A DNA stretch of 10,802 bases from an uncultured Collinsella sp. (GTDB taxonomy: Bacteria; Actinomycetota; Coriobacteriia; Coriobacteriales; Coriobacteriaceae), in the NCBI GenBank assembly GCA_900547855.1, contig URIK01000061.1, forward strand, positions 1 to 10,802, in the 5' to 3' direction. The notes under the pieces were generated by a model that was not told where the DNA came from, made no database searches, and worked only from the letters and a program-made list of their open reading frames with translations. Positions 1 through 6,333 of this stretch are shown piece after piece. A program made the translations under genes and the position numbers. Positions within the stretch are counted from its first letter, which is position 1. Every line of letters starts with the position of its first letter.

Positions 1-49
1 ACGAGATTCATGAGCGTCTCGTGGGCTCGGAGATGTGTATAAGAGACAG
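1..49 (+). other. Untrimmed Nextera P7/i7/Read 2 adapter (not genomic)
   Basis: Positions 16-49 match the Nextera Read 2 transposase adapter, ending in the 19-bp Tn5 mosaic end (31-49). Positions 1-7 (ACGAGAT) are the tail of the P7 primer and 8-15 (TCATGAGC) sit where the 8-base i7 index belongs. From memory this index is the reverse complement of Nextera XT N714. Genomic sequence starts at 50. Peptides such as MYKRQ or MCIRDR read from this stretch are adapter translations. Confidence 0.98.
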
Positions 50-694
50 GGGCAAAAGATTGCGTTTGTGGGCTCCACGGGCGCCGGCAAGACGACCATC
101 ACCAACCTCATCAACCGCTTCTACGAGGTCGATGACGGCGAGATCACGTACGACGGCATCGACGTCAAGCACATTGCCAAGGCCAGCCTGCGCGGGTCGC
201 TCGGCATTGTGCTGCAGGACACGCACCTGTTTAGCGGCACCATTGCGCAGAACATCCGCTTTGGCAAGCTCGACGCGACCGACGAGGAGGTGCGCGCCGC
301 TGCCGAGGCCGCCTGCGCCGACTCGTTTATCCGCCGCCTGCCGCGGGGCTACGACACACCGGTCACGGCCGACGGCGCCAACCTGTCGCAGGGTCAGCGT
401 CAGCTGCTCGCCATCGCGCGCGTGGCCGTCGCCGATCCGCCGGTGCTCATCCTGGACGAGGCCACGAGCTCCATTGACACGCGTACCGAAAAGCTCATCG
501 AGCGCGGTATGGACCGCATCATGCGCGGTCGCACCACGTTTATGATCGCGCACCGCCTGTCCACTGTCCGCGACGCCGACGCCATCATGGTCCTCGAACA
601 CGGCCGCATCATCGAGCGCGGCACGCACGAAGAGCTGCTCGCCCAGCACGGCGAGTACTGGCAGCTGGCGCATGGCTTAAAAGAGCTGGATTAA
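50..694 (+). CDS. ABC exporter ATP-binding domain, C-terminal part (5' end missing)
   Basis: The last 214 residues of an ABC-type exporter subunit. The fragment holds a nearly complete nucleotide-binding domain that would power export of an unknown substrate across the membrane. Numbering from the first genomic codon: Walker A GSTGAGKT at 8-15, Q-loop glutamine at 56 (VLQDTH), signature LSQGQ at 112-116, Walker B with catalytic glutamate VLILDE at 132-137, D-loop SID at 141-143, and switch histidine at 168 (AHRLS). LSQGQRQLL followed by DEATSSIDTRTEKLI resembles the consensus-site half of heterodimeric exporters such as TM288, so a partner with a degenerate site may lie upstream; that is inference. 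The transmembrane domain and start are lost because the window begins with adapter. The gene ends at TAA (692-694), about 50 bp before a hairpin repeat. Confidence 0.93.
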   Translation, partial: GQKIAFVGSTGAGKTTITNLINRFYEVDDGEITYDGIDVKHIAKASLRGSLGIVLQDTHLFSGTIAQNIRFGKLDATDEEVRAAAEAACADSFIRRLPRGYDTPVTADGANLSQGQRQLLAIARVAVADPPVLILDEATSSIDTRTEKLIERGMDRIMRGRTTFMIAHRLSTVRDADAIMVLEHGRIIERGTHEELLAQHGEYWQLAHGLKELD

Positions 695-826
695 CCCGTT
701 CGAGCACGATGCTTTGATCCCTCCGTGCCCCTCACCTCGCCTCAAACCATCACAACATTCGACGTTTTTCGCCAAAATCGGGAAAAGCATCGAATGTTGT
801 GATGGTTTTTCTGCCACTCGAACGGG
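695..826. repeat. 10-bp inverted repeat enclosing the first 65-bp element
   Basis: CCCGTTCGAG at 695-704, directly after the ABC stop codon, is the exact reverse complement of CTCGAACGGG at 817-826. The arms enclose the 65-bp palindromic element at 744-808. They could form the base of a large stem, or be a former terminator stem split by insertion of the element. A chance 10-bp match is possible. Confidence 0.4.
744..808 (+). repeat. 65-bp palindromic repeat, copy 1
   Basis: Arms 744-762 and 790-808 are perfect 19-bp reverse complements (AAACCATCACAACATTCGA and its complement). Pairing continues inward past one C-A mismatch through a T/A-rich stem to a loop near 771-781. The right arm runs into five T residues (806-810), so this copy could act as an intrinsic terminator for the ABC gene. 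It is 61/65 identical to copy 2 in the same orientation and 57/65 identical to the reverse complement of copy 3, counted by hand. Related sequence in the loop as well as the arms points to one repeat family rather than independent terminators. Confidence 0.9.
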
Positions 827-909
827 CGGAATCGCTTTCTTGCGCACGAAGGTGTGCGGACTCGTGGGCAGGGGAATAAGGTTGGTTATCCGACTCCATT
901 GGAGGGCTC

Positions 910-1947
910 ATGGACCTGCCGATCGTCCTGTCCCATAAGACTGCCTGGCTGTACCACAACGTGGCGCGCCCGTCCGAGCCGCTCTCGCGAGCAAGCAGCC
1001 TATACGATGAGGACTCGCTTGCTAACGAGGCGGAGCCGACCGCGAGCCTGCCCAAATTGGGACTCGATGCCAAGGGGCTGAGGGCTTCAACGGCAGTTGG
1101 AATCGTTGCCGACTATCTGGTCTCGCTCGGTATTCCGCGAGAAGAGCTCGATCATATCGACACGCTCGTCAACTTCGATTTTGAGCGCTCGACGCCGGCT
1201 GGATTCAGGTGCCACGTGTTTGGGGCGCCGGTACCTCCAGGCCATCTTATCGAGGTGGCAGAGGGCCTTCTGGTGGTTGATGAGCTCATGTGCTTTGTCC
1301 AGGCGGGTTCGTGGATGAGCGAGCCCGAGCAGCTGGAATATGGCTACGAAATCTGCGCCCGATACCATTTGAATCATCTGTCGACAGGCGATTATATCGA
1401 GATGGGGCAGAGATATACCGTTGCCGACTTGATTGCTTATTGCAATGAGAACCGATCTCGTCAGGGGGCCATACGCGCGGCCGCCGTGCTCAGGCGCGTG
1501 CACGATGGCGCGCGGTCGCCCATGGAGACGGCCACCGCAATCATGGTTGTAGCAAAACGTTCCCAGGGCGGGCTGGGATACGCCAAGATCGAGCTCAACC
1601 ATCGGGTCGATGTTCCCAACGAGTTCAAGTATCTCGCAAAGGCCGGGTATTTCGAGATTGACGTATATGCGCCTGCAAGCGGTACGGGGATTGAATACAA
1701 CGGCTCGGACCATCTTGATAAACAGCGCAGCGCGTCGGATGCGGAGCGTATGACCGTGCTGAGCGCGCTGGGCTTTAGGATGATCGTCCTCACCGGGACT
1801 CAGTTTGCCCACCAGCTGCAATTGCACCGGGCGATGAATGCCATCGCGCTCGCTATGGGTCTCAAGTGCGACCGAAGTGAAGCGTTCCAGAAACGGCAGA
1901 ATGATCTGCGAGAATTCGTGATTCGGCACTGGGACGGCGGCCTTTAG
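910..1947 (+). CDS. DUF559/Vsr-like PD-(D/E)XK nuclease-fold protein
   Basis: A 345-residue protein. Its C-terminal third has the layout of DUF559/Vsr-type endonuclease domains: SPMET at 203-207 (glutamate 206), EIDVY with aspartate 251, IEYNG with glutamate 262, then DHLDKQRSASDAERMTVLSA at 267-286 followed by GFRMIVLT, as in the family pattern of D/R-rich helix, G-aromatic strand and threonine. The position often held by lysine or aspartate after the glutamate is asparagine 264, so activity is uncertain. The N-terminal half (about 95-160, with CHVFG and LEYGYEICARYHLN) looks like the extension seen in many Coriobacteriia proteins of unknown role; that is from memory. No signal peptide or membrane segment is evident. 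GGAGGG at 901-906 supports the ATG at 910, with a short spacing. No partner gene is adjacent; 65-bp repeats flank it on both sides. Its composition looks less GC-rich than the molybdenum genes. Function unknown. Confidence 0.75.
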   Translation: MDLPIVLSHKTAWLYHNVARPSEPLSRASSLYDEDSLANEAEPTASLPKLGLDAKGLRASTAVGIVADYLVSLGIPREELDHIDTLVNFDFERSTPAGFRCHVFGAPVPPGHLIEVAEGLLVVDELMCFVQAGSWMSEPEQLEYGYEICARYHLNHLSTGDYIEMGQRYTVADLIAYCNENRSRQGAIRAAAVLRRVHDGARSPMETATAIMVVAKRSQGGLGYAKIELNHRVDVPNEFKYLAKAGYFEIDVYAPASGTGIEYNGSDHLDKQRSASDAERMTVLSALGFRMIVLTGTQFAHQLQLHRAMNAIALAMGLKCDRSEAFQKRQNDLREFVIRHWDGGL

Positions 1948-1985
1948 GGGCGCTTTGGTCCTTCTACGGGGCGCTGCGGGCAGGC

Positions 1986-2050
1986 AAACCATCACAACAT
2001 TCGACGTTTTTTGCCAAAAACGTGAAAAGCATCGAATGTTGTGATGGTCT
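1986..2050 (+). repeat. 65-bp palindromic repeat, copy 2
   Basis: Same orientation as copy 1, with 4 differences in 65 bases. Arms 1988-2004 and 2032-2048 are perfect 17-bp reverse complements. The copy begins 39 bp after the nuclease stop codon. The right arm runs into CTGTG, not a T-run, so it is a poor intrinsic terminator for + strand transcription. No clear target-site duplication is visible at its edges. Confidence 0.9.
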
Positions 2051-2134
2051 GTGTTGAGGATGGGCTTGGAAAGTCCGTTTTGCTCAAAGCGACCTGTCCT
2101 GTCGTACGGGTGTCGGCATGATTCTCTCGTGGGG

Positions 2135-2140
2135 TATTAT
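2135..2140 (+). promoter_or_regulatory. Possible -10 box for moaA
   Basis: TATTAT at 2135-2140 matches the sigma-70 -10 consensus at 5 of 6 bases. It lies 41 bp before the GTG start of moaA, in the only AT-rich patch of this intergenic region. No good -35 box is visible 16-18 bp upstream, so an activator or a different sigma factor may be needed, or the match is chance. Confidence 0.35.
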
Positions 2141-2180
2141 GTTTTCCGAAGAATAAAACGCCGCGTGAGGGGAGGGCTGC

Positions 2181-3236
2181 GTGGACGGGCACGTGCAACA
2201 TGACGGCTTTGGCCGCGATATCAACTACCTGCGCATTGCCGTTACCGACAAGTGCAATTTCCGCTGCATCTACTGCATGCCGGCCGATGGCGTGGCGCCC
2301 CGCGCGCACGACGAGCTACTCAGCGCCGAGGAAATCGCCCGCTTTGTGCGCTTGGTGGCGGGGGAGGGCATTCGCCGCGTACGCCTGACGGGCGGCGAGC
2401 CGCTGGTCAGCCGCCGTATTATTCCGCTTATTCGCGACATCCGCGCGATTCCGCAGATCGAGGACATCTCGCTCACCACCAACGGCGCCCTGCTGCCCAA
2501 GCTGGCGCCACAGCTTAAAGATGCCGGGCTTAGCCGCGTCAACATCTCGCTCGACACACTCGACCCTACGCTCTTTGGAAAGATCACGCGTCTGGGTCGG
2601 CTCGAGCAGACCATGGCTGGCATCGACGCGGCGCTGGCTTGGGGCTTTGAGCCCGTTAAGGTCAACTGTGTTGTGGTGCGCCGGCTCAACCAGGATGTGG
2701 CGGCCCTCGCGCGACTCACGCTCGACCGCCCCATCCACCTGCGATTTATCGAATACATGCCCATCGGCGACGAGCACACGAGCTCGCATTGTGCCGTAGA
2801 CCCTCACGCGCCCGCGCTCAATCCCGAGCTGTGGGACGCGAGCGACACCGTGCCGAGTGACGAGCTGCGGGCGCGCATCAATGCCGGGGCAGCCGCGGCG
2901 GGGCTGGGCGAGCTCGAGCCGCTCGGCATCAACGACGCTCCTGCCGGCGCGGGCCCTGCGCGCTATTGGCACTTTCCTGGCGCGACGGGAACGGTCGGTT
3001 TCATTAGCGCCATGTCCAACCATTTTTGTGCGAATTGCAACCGTCTGCGCCTGACGGCCGATGGCAACGTGCGTCCGTGCCTGTTCAGTGATGCCGAGTA
3101 TTCGGTGCGCGACGCCCTGCGCCGTGGTGATGATATGCAGGTACTTTCGATTTGGCGCGATGCCGTGGCCCACAAACCGCAGGAACACGCGATAATTGAG
3201 GGCACGCAACGATTTATGTCCCAAATCGGAGGATGA
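2181..3236 (+). CDS. moaA: GTP 3',8-cyclase MoaA
   Basis: Radical SAM enzyme of 351 residues, the usual MoaA length, catalysing with MoaC the conversion of GTP to cyclic pyranopterin monophosphate, the first stage of molybdenum cofactor synthesis in the cytoplasm. The SAM-binding 4Fe-4S cluster motif CNFRCIYC gives cysteines 25, 29 and 32. GGEP at 71-74 is the SAM-binding glycine motif. The second, substrate-binding 4Fe-4S cluster has cysteines 283, 286 and 300 in the family spacing. The conserved C-terminal Gly-Gly tail (MSQIGG) is intact. The start is a GTG at 2181, supported by GGGAGGG just upstream; the N-terminus then runs into the conserved NYLRIAVTDKCNFRC region. The stop is 4 bp before moaC-mobB, so the two are almost certainly co-transcribed. 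All key residues expected are present. Confidence 0.97.
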   Translation: MDGHVQHDGFGRDINYLRIAVTDKCNFRCIYCMPADGVAPRAHDELLSAEEIARFVRLVAGEGIRRVRLTGGEPLVSRRIIPLIRDIRAIPQIEDISLTTNGALLPKLAPQLKDAGLSRVNISLDTLDPTLFGKITRLGRLEQTMAGIDAALAWGFEPVKVNCVVVRRLNQDVAALARLTLDRPIHLRFIEYMPIGDEHTSSHCAVDPHAPALNPELWDASDTVPSDELRARINAGAAAAGLGELEPLGINDAPAGAGPARYWHFPGATGTVGFISAMSNHFCANCNRLRLTADGNVRPCLFSDAEYSVRDALRRGDDMQVLSIWRDAVAHKPQEHAIIEGTQRFMSQIGG

Positions 3237-3240
3237 TCAT

Positions 3241-4542
3241 ATGGCCAAGAGCAGGTACGCCGATGCCACCAAGGCCGCTCGCAGGGCCGCGATGTCTGCC
3301 CACAAAGGCACGGCTGCGGCGAATGCTGGTAACGCCGACGCGTCCGCACAGCCGACTGCCAGTGCTGCCACCGAGCCCGCCCGCGACGCCCGTCGCGACG
3401 AGCTGACGCATGTGGACGCCAAGGGCGAGGTGCGCATGGTCGACGTGTCCGACAAGGCCGAGACCCATCGCATCGCCATCGCCGAGGGCACCATCCTAAT
3501 GCACCCCGAGACGCAGGCCATGGTGCTGCAGGACCGCGCCAAAAAGGGCGACGTGCTCGCTTGCGCGCGCGTGGCGGGCATCATGGCCATCAAACGCACG
3601 AGCGACATCATCCCCATGTGCCATCCGTTGCTCATTACCAAGAGCAAGTGCGACATTGCGCCCATCGCTGCGGCGGGGACGCCGGCCGAGGACGTGCCCG
3701 AGGGCTGGGCACCGGCGCGCACGGACGGGCAGGTTGGCTTTCACGTACTGGTTACGGCCGGCGTGACGGGCAAGACGGGTATCGAGATGGAGGCGTTGAC
3801 CGGCGCGAGTGCCGCGTGCCTAACGATCTACGACATGTGCAAAGCCGTCGATCGCGGCATGGAGATTGTCGACGTGCGCCTGTTGCACAAGGAGGGCGGC
3901 CGCTCGGGCGTGTGGGACCGCGCCGAGCGTCAGGCCGCTGCCGTTGAGGCCGTGGCCGCTGACGGTGCCGCGCCCGCGAGCGCACCCGTCGCCGTCGCTC
4001 CCGCAGCTCCCACTCCGGCCGTCCCCGCGATCGCGTTTATCGGCTACCAGAACTCGGGTAAGACCACGCTCGTCGAGAAGGTTATCGCCGAGCTCACCCG
4101 CCGCGGCCTGCGCGTGGGTTCGCTCAAGCATCATGGGCATCACGGCTTTGATATCGATGTGCCCGCTAAGGATACGTGGCGCCATCACCAAGCGGGATCC
4201 AAGCACGTGGGGCTCATCTGCGCCACGCGCTGGGCGGAGTACGCCGATACGCGCGAGGAGGACGAGATGCCCGCGCGCGAGCTGCTGTCGCGCTACAACG
4301 ATGTCGACGTGGTGATCATCGAGGGCTACAAGACCGAGGGCTTCGACAATATCGTGGTCGCGCGCTCCGGTGTCGACCGTCTGCGCGGCAAGAGCTCGCT
4401 CGACCTGGTCGACGGTCACACGCTGGCCCTTGCCTGCAACGAGGCTCTGGCACGCCAGGCCTTCGACGCCGGCTTTGCGACCCGAGCCATCAACATCAAC
4501 GACGCCCGAGCCATCTGCGACCTGATTCAAGATCACCTTTAA
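3241..4542 (+). CDS. Bifunctional MoaC-MobB fusion, molybdenum cofactor biosynthesis
   Basis: A 433-residue fusion. Residues 1-52 are an Ala/Lys-rich extension of unknown role. Residues about 53-227 are MoaC, cyclic pyranopterin monophosphate synthase, which finishes the GTP conversion begun by MoaA: MVDVSDKAETHR at 66-77, IPMCHPL at 124-130, GKTGIEMEALTGAS at 177-190, and DMCKAVDRGM with lysine 201. A loop at about 140-163 (AAAGTPAEDVPEGWAPARTD) looks longer than usual for MoaC. An Ala/Pro-rich linker spans about 230-262. Residues 263-433 are MobB, a GTP-binding helper of guanylyl transfer to molybdopterin: P-loop GYQNSGKTT at 268-276, LKHHGHHGFDIDVPAKDTWRH at 295-315, and Walker B-like VVIIEGYKTEG at 357-367. 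GGAGG at 3228-3232, overlapping the end of moaA, sets the ATG at 3241. The longer in-frame reading back to 3196 lies inside moaA and lacks this support. The reading frame is continuous through the linker. Confidence 0.94.
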   Translation: MAKSRYADATKAARRAAMSAHKGTAAANAGNADASAQPTASAATEPARDARRDELTHVDAKGEVRMVDVSDKAETHRIAIAEGTILMHPETQAMVLQDRAKKGDVLACARVAGIMAIKRTSDIIPMCHPLLITKSKCDIAPIAAAGTPAEDVPEGWAPARTDGQVGFHVLVTAGVTGKTGIEMEALTGASAACLTIYDMCKAVDRGMEIVDVRLLHKEGGRSGVWDRAERQAAAVEAVAADGAAPASAPVAVAPAAPTPAVPAIAFIGYQNSGKTTLVEKVIAELTRRGLRVGSLKHHGHHGFDIDVPAKDTWRHHQAGSKHVGLICATRWAEYADTREEDEMPARELLSRYNDVDVVIIEGYKTEGFDNIVVARSGVDRLRGKSSLDLVDGHTLALACNEALARQAFDAGFATRAININDARAICDLIQDHL

Positions 4543-4565
4543 GGGCCGGCTCGCTGCGCTGCCAT

Positions 4566-4605
4566 AACCTGCCAAATAGGGACAGGTTTGTTTTGGCAGG
4601 TTTTA
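4566..4605 (+). terminator. Rho-independent terminator after moaC-mobB
   Basis: AACCTGCCAAA (4566-4576) and TTTGGCAGGTT (4592-4602) form an 11-bp perfect stem with a 15-nt loop, followed by TTTT at 4601-4604. It begins 24 nt after the stop codon, the expected place to end the moaA-moaC-mobB transcript. Confidence 0.85.
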
Positions 4606-4622
4606 TCTGGGCAAACGTCATT

Positions 4623-4661
4623 TCCACCACAAAGGGGCCAGGCACCTTTGTGGTGGATTTT
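4623..4661 (+). terminator. Second terminator-like hairpin, 33-bp family copy A
   Basis: TCCACCACAAAGG (4623-4635) pairs perfectly over 13 bp with CCTTTGTGGTGGA (4645-4657), with a 9-nt loop (GGCCAGGCA), and is followed by TTTT at 4658-4661. The hairpin and 10 bases after it recur at 6210-6250 with 39 of 41 identical bases. Confidence 0.8.
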
Positions 4662-4664
4662 GCT

Positions 4665-4701
4665 TTGGTAGATGTGTGGGGCATGCCTTACAATCTACCA
4701 A
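4665..4701 (+). promoter_or_regulatory. Putative promoter overlapped by a long inverted repeat, upstream of the MFS gene
   Basis: TTGGTA (4665-4670), an 18-bp spacer and TACAAT (4689-4694) form a plausible sigma-70 promoter immediately after the terminator hairpin. TTGGTAGAT (4665-4673) and ATCTACCAA (4693-4701) are exact 9-bp inverted repeats spanning it. As RNA, pairing can continue inward from TGTGGGG to CCTTACA past one bulge to a CATG loop. It may be a repressor operator or another hairpin; the promoter is a consensus match only. It would leave a leader of about 130 nt. Confidence 0.45.
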
Positions 4702-4830
4702 GTAGTTCATGACGGGCGAAAAACGGAGAGAAGGGGCTTGATGCGTCCTTAGTGTTTCTTGCGAATAGATTGATTTGACAGACGGTGGCGAATGCCCACC
4801 GCCCGTATTCGTATGAAACAAGGAGTCTCC

Positions 4831-6111
4831 ATGCTCGCCTCTCTTTTCTCAAAGCCTCAATCATCGCTGTCCGCGCAGGCTAAGCACCTGGTGGCAATGC
4901 GCTTTCTCATCTACACCGGTTTTCAGACCAGCTACTTTATCGGCGTCATCGGGACGCTCACCTATGCGGACGGCGCTTCGGTCGTCGCGACATCGCTGGC
5001 CGTCCTGTTTATGAATGTATTTGTGATCCTGGGATCCTTTGCGGGCGGCGCGGCGCTCGACGCCTGGGGCCCGCGCCGCCATTTTTTGCTGAGCATCGTG
5101 GGCACGCTGGCAACCGGCGCGGCGATCCTCGTTTTTGGCAGCGCGACCGGCGTCGTCCTGCTCGGCGCGGTGCTCTTGGGCTTTGTGATGGGGTTCGCCC
5201 AGCCCATCGCCACATCCTATCCAGCCTACCTCAGCGACGATCCTGTCGAGCTCAAAGACATCAACTCCGCCATCGCCATGTTTTCAAACGTGAGTATCAT
5301 CGTTGGCCCCACGCTGGGCGGTTTTGTCGCGGCGGCTGCGTCGTCGCGCGCGGTGTTCGTGCTCATGATGGTCTTTACCGTGCTGGCGCTCGTTGCCTGT
5401 TGGGGCTTTAGGCCGCAGACCAGCCATGTCGCCGGGGATGCGGATGCCGATTCGGCAGAGGAAGGGGAGCATGCGGGACAAAGCCCCGACCCCAGCACGT
5501 CCGCCCGCGCCACCTTCGCAGCCAGCATCAAGACAGTCTTCACCAACAGCGTCCTCGCCCTGCTGTTCTGCATTATTTTCCTTTCGAACTTTGGCTACGG
5601 AGCCTTCGATCCACTGGAGTCGTTCTTCTACCGCGATGTCCTGCACGTCGGCGTTGAGTGGATGGGCTGGCTCTCGTCGGCCTCGGGCGTGGGCGCGGTG
5701 CTGGGTGCCGTGCTCGCGCTCCGCTTGCCGCCGCACTTGGTCAACCTTAAAACGCTGCTCGTGGCGCTCATGTCCGTGGGTCTGGGAAGTTTGCTCTATG
5801 TGGGGACACCGTACGTGGGCGTAGCCCTCGTCGGACAGATTGCCCTGGGCGTGGCCTGGGGTGTCGTCAACCCGCTCCACAACACGATCGTGCAAACGAC
5901 GGCTCCGCTCGAGCAGCTTGGTCGCGTCAACTCGGTCATGGGTTTTGGCAATATGTTCGCCGGCGTGGCCCCGCTGACGATTGCCCCGTGGCTGGCGGCG
6001 ACATTTGGCGTGCAGCAGACACTCGTAGGGGCGGGCATGGTCGTGACGGCAGTTCCCGCGGCGTTGCTGCTGTTTGGACGCCGGCATTTTGATCGTGCCG
6101 CAAGGCAGTAA
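4831..6111 (+). CDS. MFS transporter, efflux type (MFS_3/MefA-like)
   Basis: A 426-residue major facilitator superfamily membrane protein, a usual length for 12 transmembrane helices. Hydrophobic segments lie at about 22-45, 50-75, 87-104, 106-127, 150-171 and 174-192 in the first half, and about 239-256, 278-298, 307-326, 328-347, 366-387 and 395-415 in the second. The loop after helix 2 has a motif A-like DAWGPRR at 77-83. NSAIAMFSNVSIIVGPTLGG at 145-164 matches the helix 5 pattern of drug and siderophore exporters. A hydrophilic, acidic central loop (about 196-226) is predicted cytoplasmic. The substrate cannot be read from the sequence. AAGGAG at 4820-4825 fits the ATG at 4831; the in-frame ATGs at 4792 and 4813 have no comparable ribosome site. 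The gene stands alone between hairpins. CGGTGG/CCACCG at 4783-4801 can form a small hairpin in its leader. Confidence 0.88.
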   Translation: MLASLFSKPQSSLSAQAKHLVAMRFLIYTGFQTSYFIGVIGTLTYADGASVVATSLAVLFMNVFVILGSFAGGAALDAWGPRRHFLLSIVGTLATGAAILVFGSATGVVLLGAVLLGFVMGFAQPIATSYPAYLSDDPVELKDINSAIAMFSNVSIIVGPTLGGFVAAAASSRAVFVLMMVFTVLALVACWGFRPQTSHVAGDADADSAEEGEHAGQSPDPSTSARATFAASIKTVFTNSVLALLFCIIFLSNFGYGAFDPLESFFYRDVLHVGVEWMGWLSSASGVGAVLGAVLALRLPPHLVNLKTLLVALMSVGLGSLLYVGTPYVGVALVGQIALGVAWGVVNPLHNTIVQTTAPLEQLGRVNSVMGFGNMFAGVAPLTIAPWLAATFGVQQTLVGAGMVVTAVPAALLLFGRRHFDRAARQ

Positions 6112-6175
6112 AACCATCACAACATTCGATGAAAATCGCGATTTTGCCGAAAAACATTGAATGTTGTGATGGTTT
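6111..6175 (-). repeat. 65-bp palindromic repeat, copy 3 (inverted)
   Basis: Arms 6111-6129 and 6157-6175 pair over 19 bp with one G-U on the + strand. The loop sequence shows that this copy is inverted relative to copies 1 and 2. Its reverse complement matches copy 1 at 57 of 65 positions, with four of the eight changes clustered in one inner stem arm. It starts on the last base of the MFS stop codon, so it forms the immediate 3' end of that message. Only three T residues follow the stem. Confidence 0.9.
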
Positions 6176-6206
6176 GCGCCCCGGCCAGGCCATCTTGCGG
6201 GTCCGG

Positions 6207-6245
6207 CCGCCACAAAGGAGCCAGGCACCTTTGTGGTGGTTTTTG
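6207..6245 (+). terminator. Terminator-like hairpin, 33-bp family copy B
   Basis: CCGCCACAAAGG (6207-6218) pairs with CCTTTGTGGTGG (6228-6239) over 12 bp with one G-U pair and a 9-nt loop (AGCCAGGCA). A run of five T residues follows at 6240-6244. It probably ends transcription from the MFS gene. Confidence 0.8.
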
Positions 6246-6247
6246 CT

Positions 6248-6278
6248 TTGACAGGCCGCGCCTGCGCCTTGGTATACC
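6248..6278 (+). promoter_or_regulatory. Putative promoter of the HAD phosphatase gene
   Basis: TTGACA (6248-6253) is a perfect -35 box directly after the terminator T-run. TATACC (6273-6278), preceded by TGG, is a possible extended -10 box with a long 19-bp spacer. The palindrome TGGTATACCA (6270-6279) covers the -10 region and could bind a regulator. The -35 lies at the same offset from its hairpin as the one proposed for the MFS gene. Confidence 0.4.
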
Positions 6279-6333
6279 ATGTACGCCGTTCACAACCACA
6301 CCCCACACCGCCGCACAACCCAGAAAGGCTCCC

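Noticed and set aside
744..2050. Copies 1 and 2 as terminal inverted repeats of a transposon carrying the nuclease gene
   Set aside because: They are direct, not inverted, relative to each other, each is its own palindrome, and no target-site duplication was seen outside them.
2051..2180. Molybdenum-cofactor riboswitch or ModE site before moaA
   Set aside because: I could not find the long structured aptamer or a recognisable ModE palindrome; only a possible -10 box is supportable.
2316..3224. 302-codon - strand open frame opposite moaA
   Set aside because: moaA is unmistakable on the + strand, and the antisense product has no motif or ribosome site of note.
3196..3240. Upstream extension of the MoaC-MobB frame
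   Set aside because: It overlaps the end of moaA in another frame; the ATG at 3241 has a well-placed GGAGG.
4775..4780. TTGACA as a -35 box for the MFS gene
   Set aside because: No -10-like hexamer lies 15-19 bp downstream; the following bases are GC-rich.
744..6175. The 65-bp repeats as CRISPR repeats
   Set aside because: They are far apart, differ in orientation, are themselves long palindromes, and have genes instead of short spacers between them.
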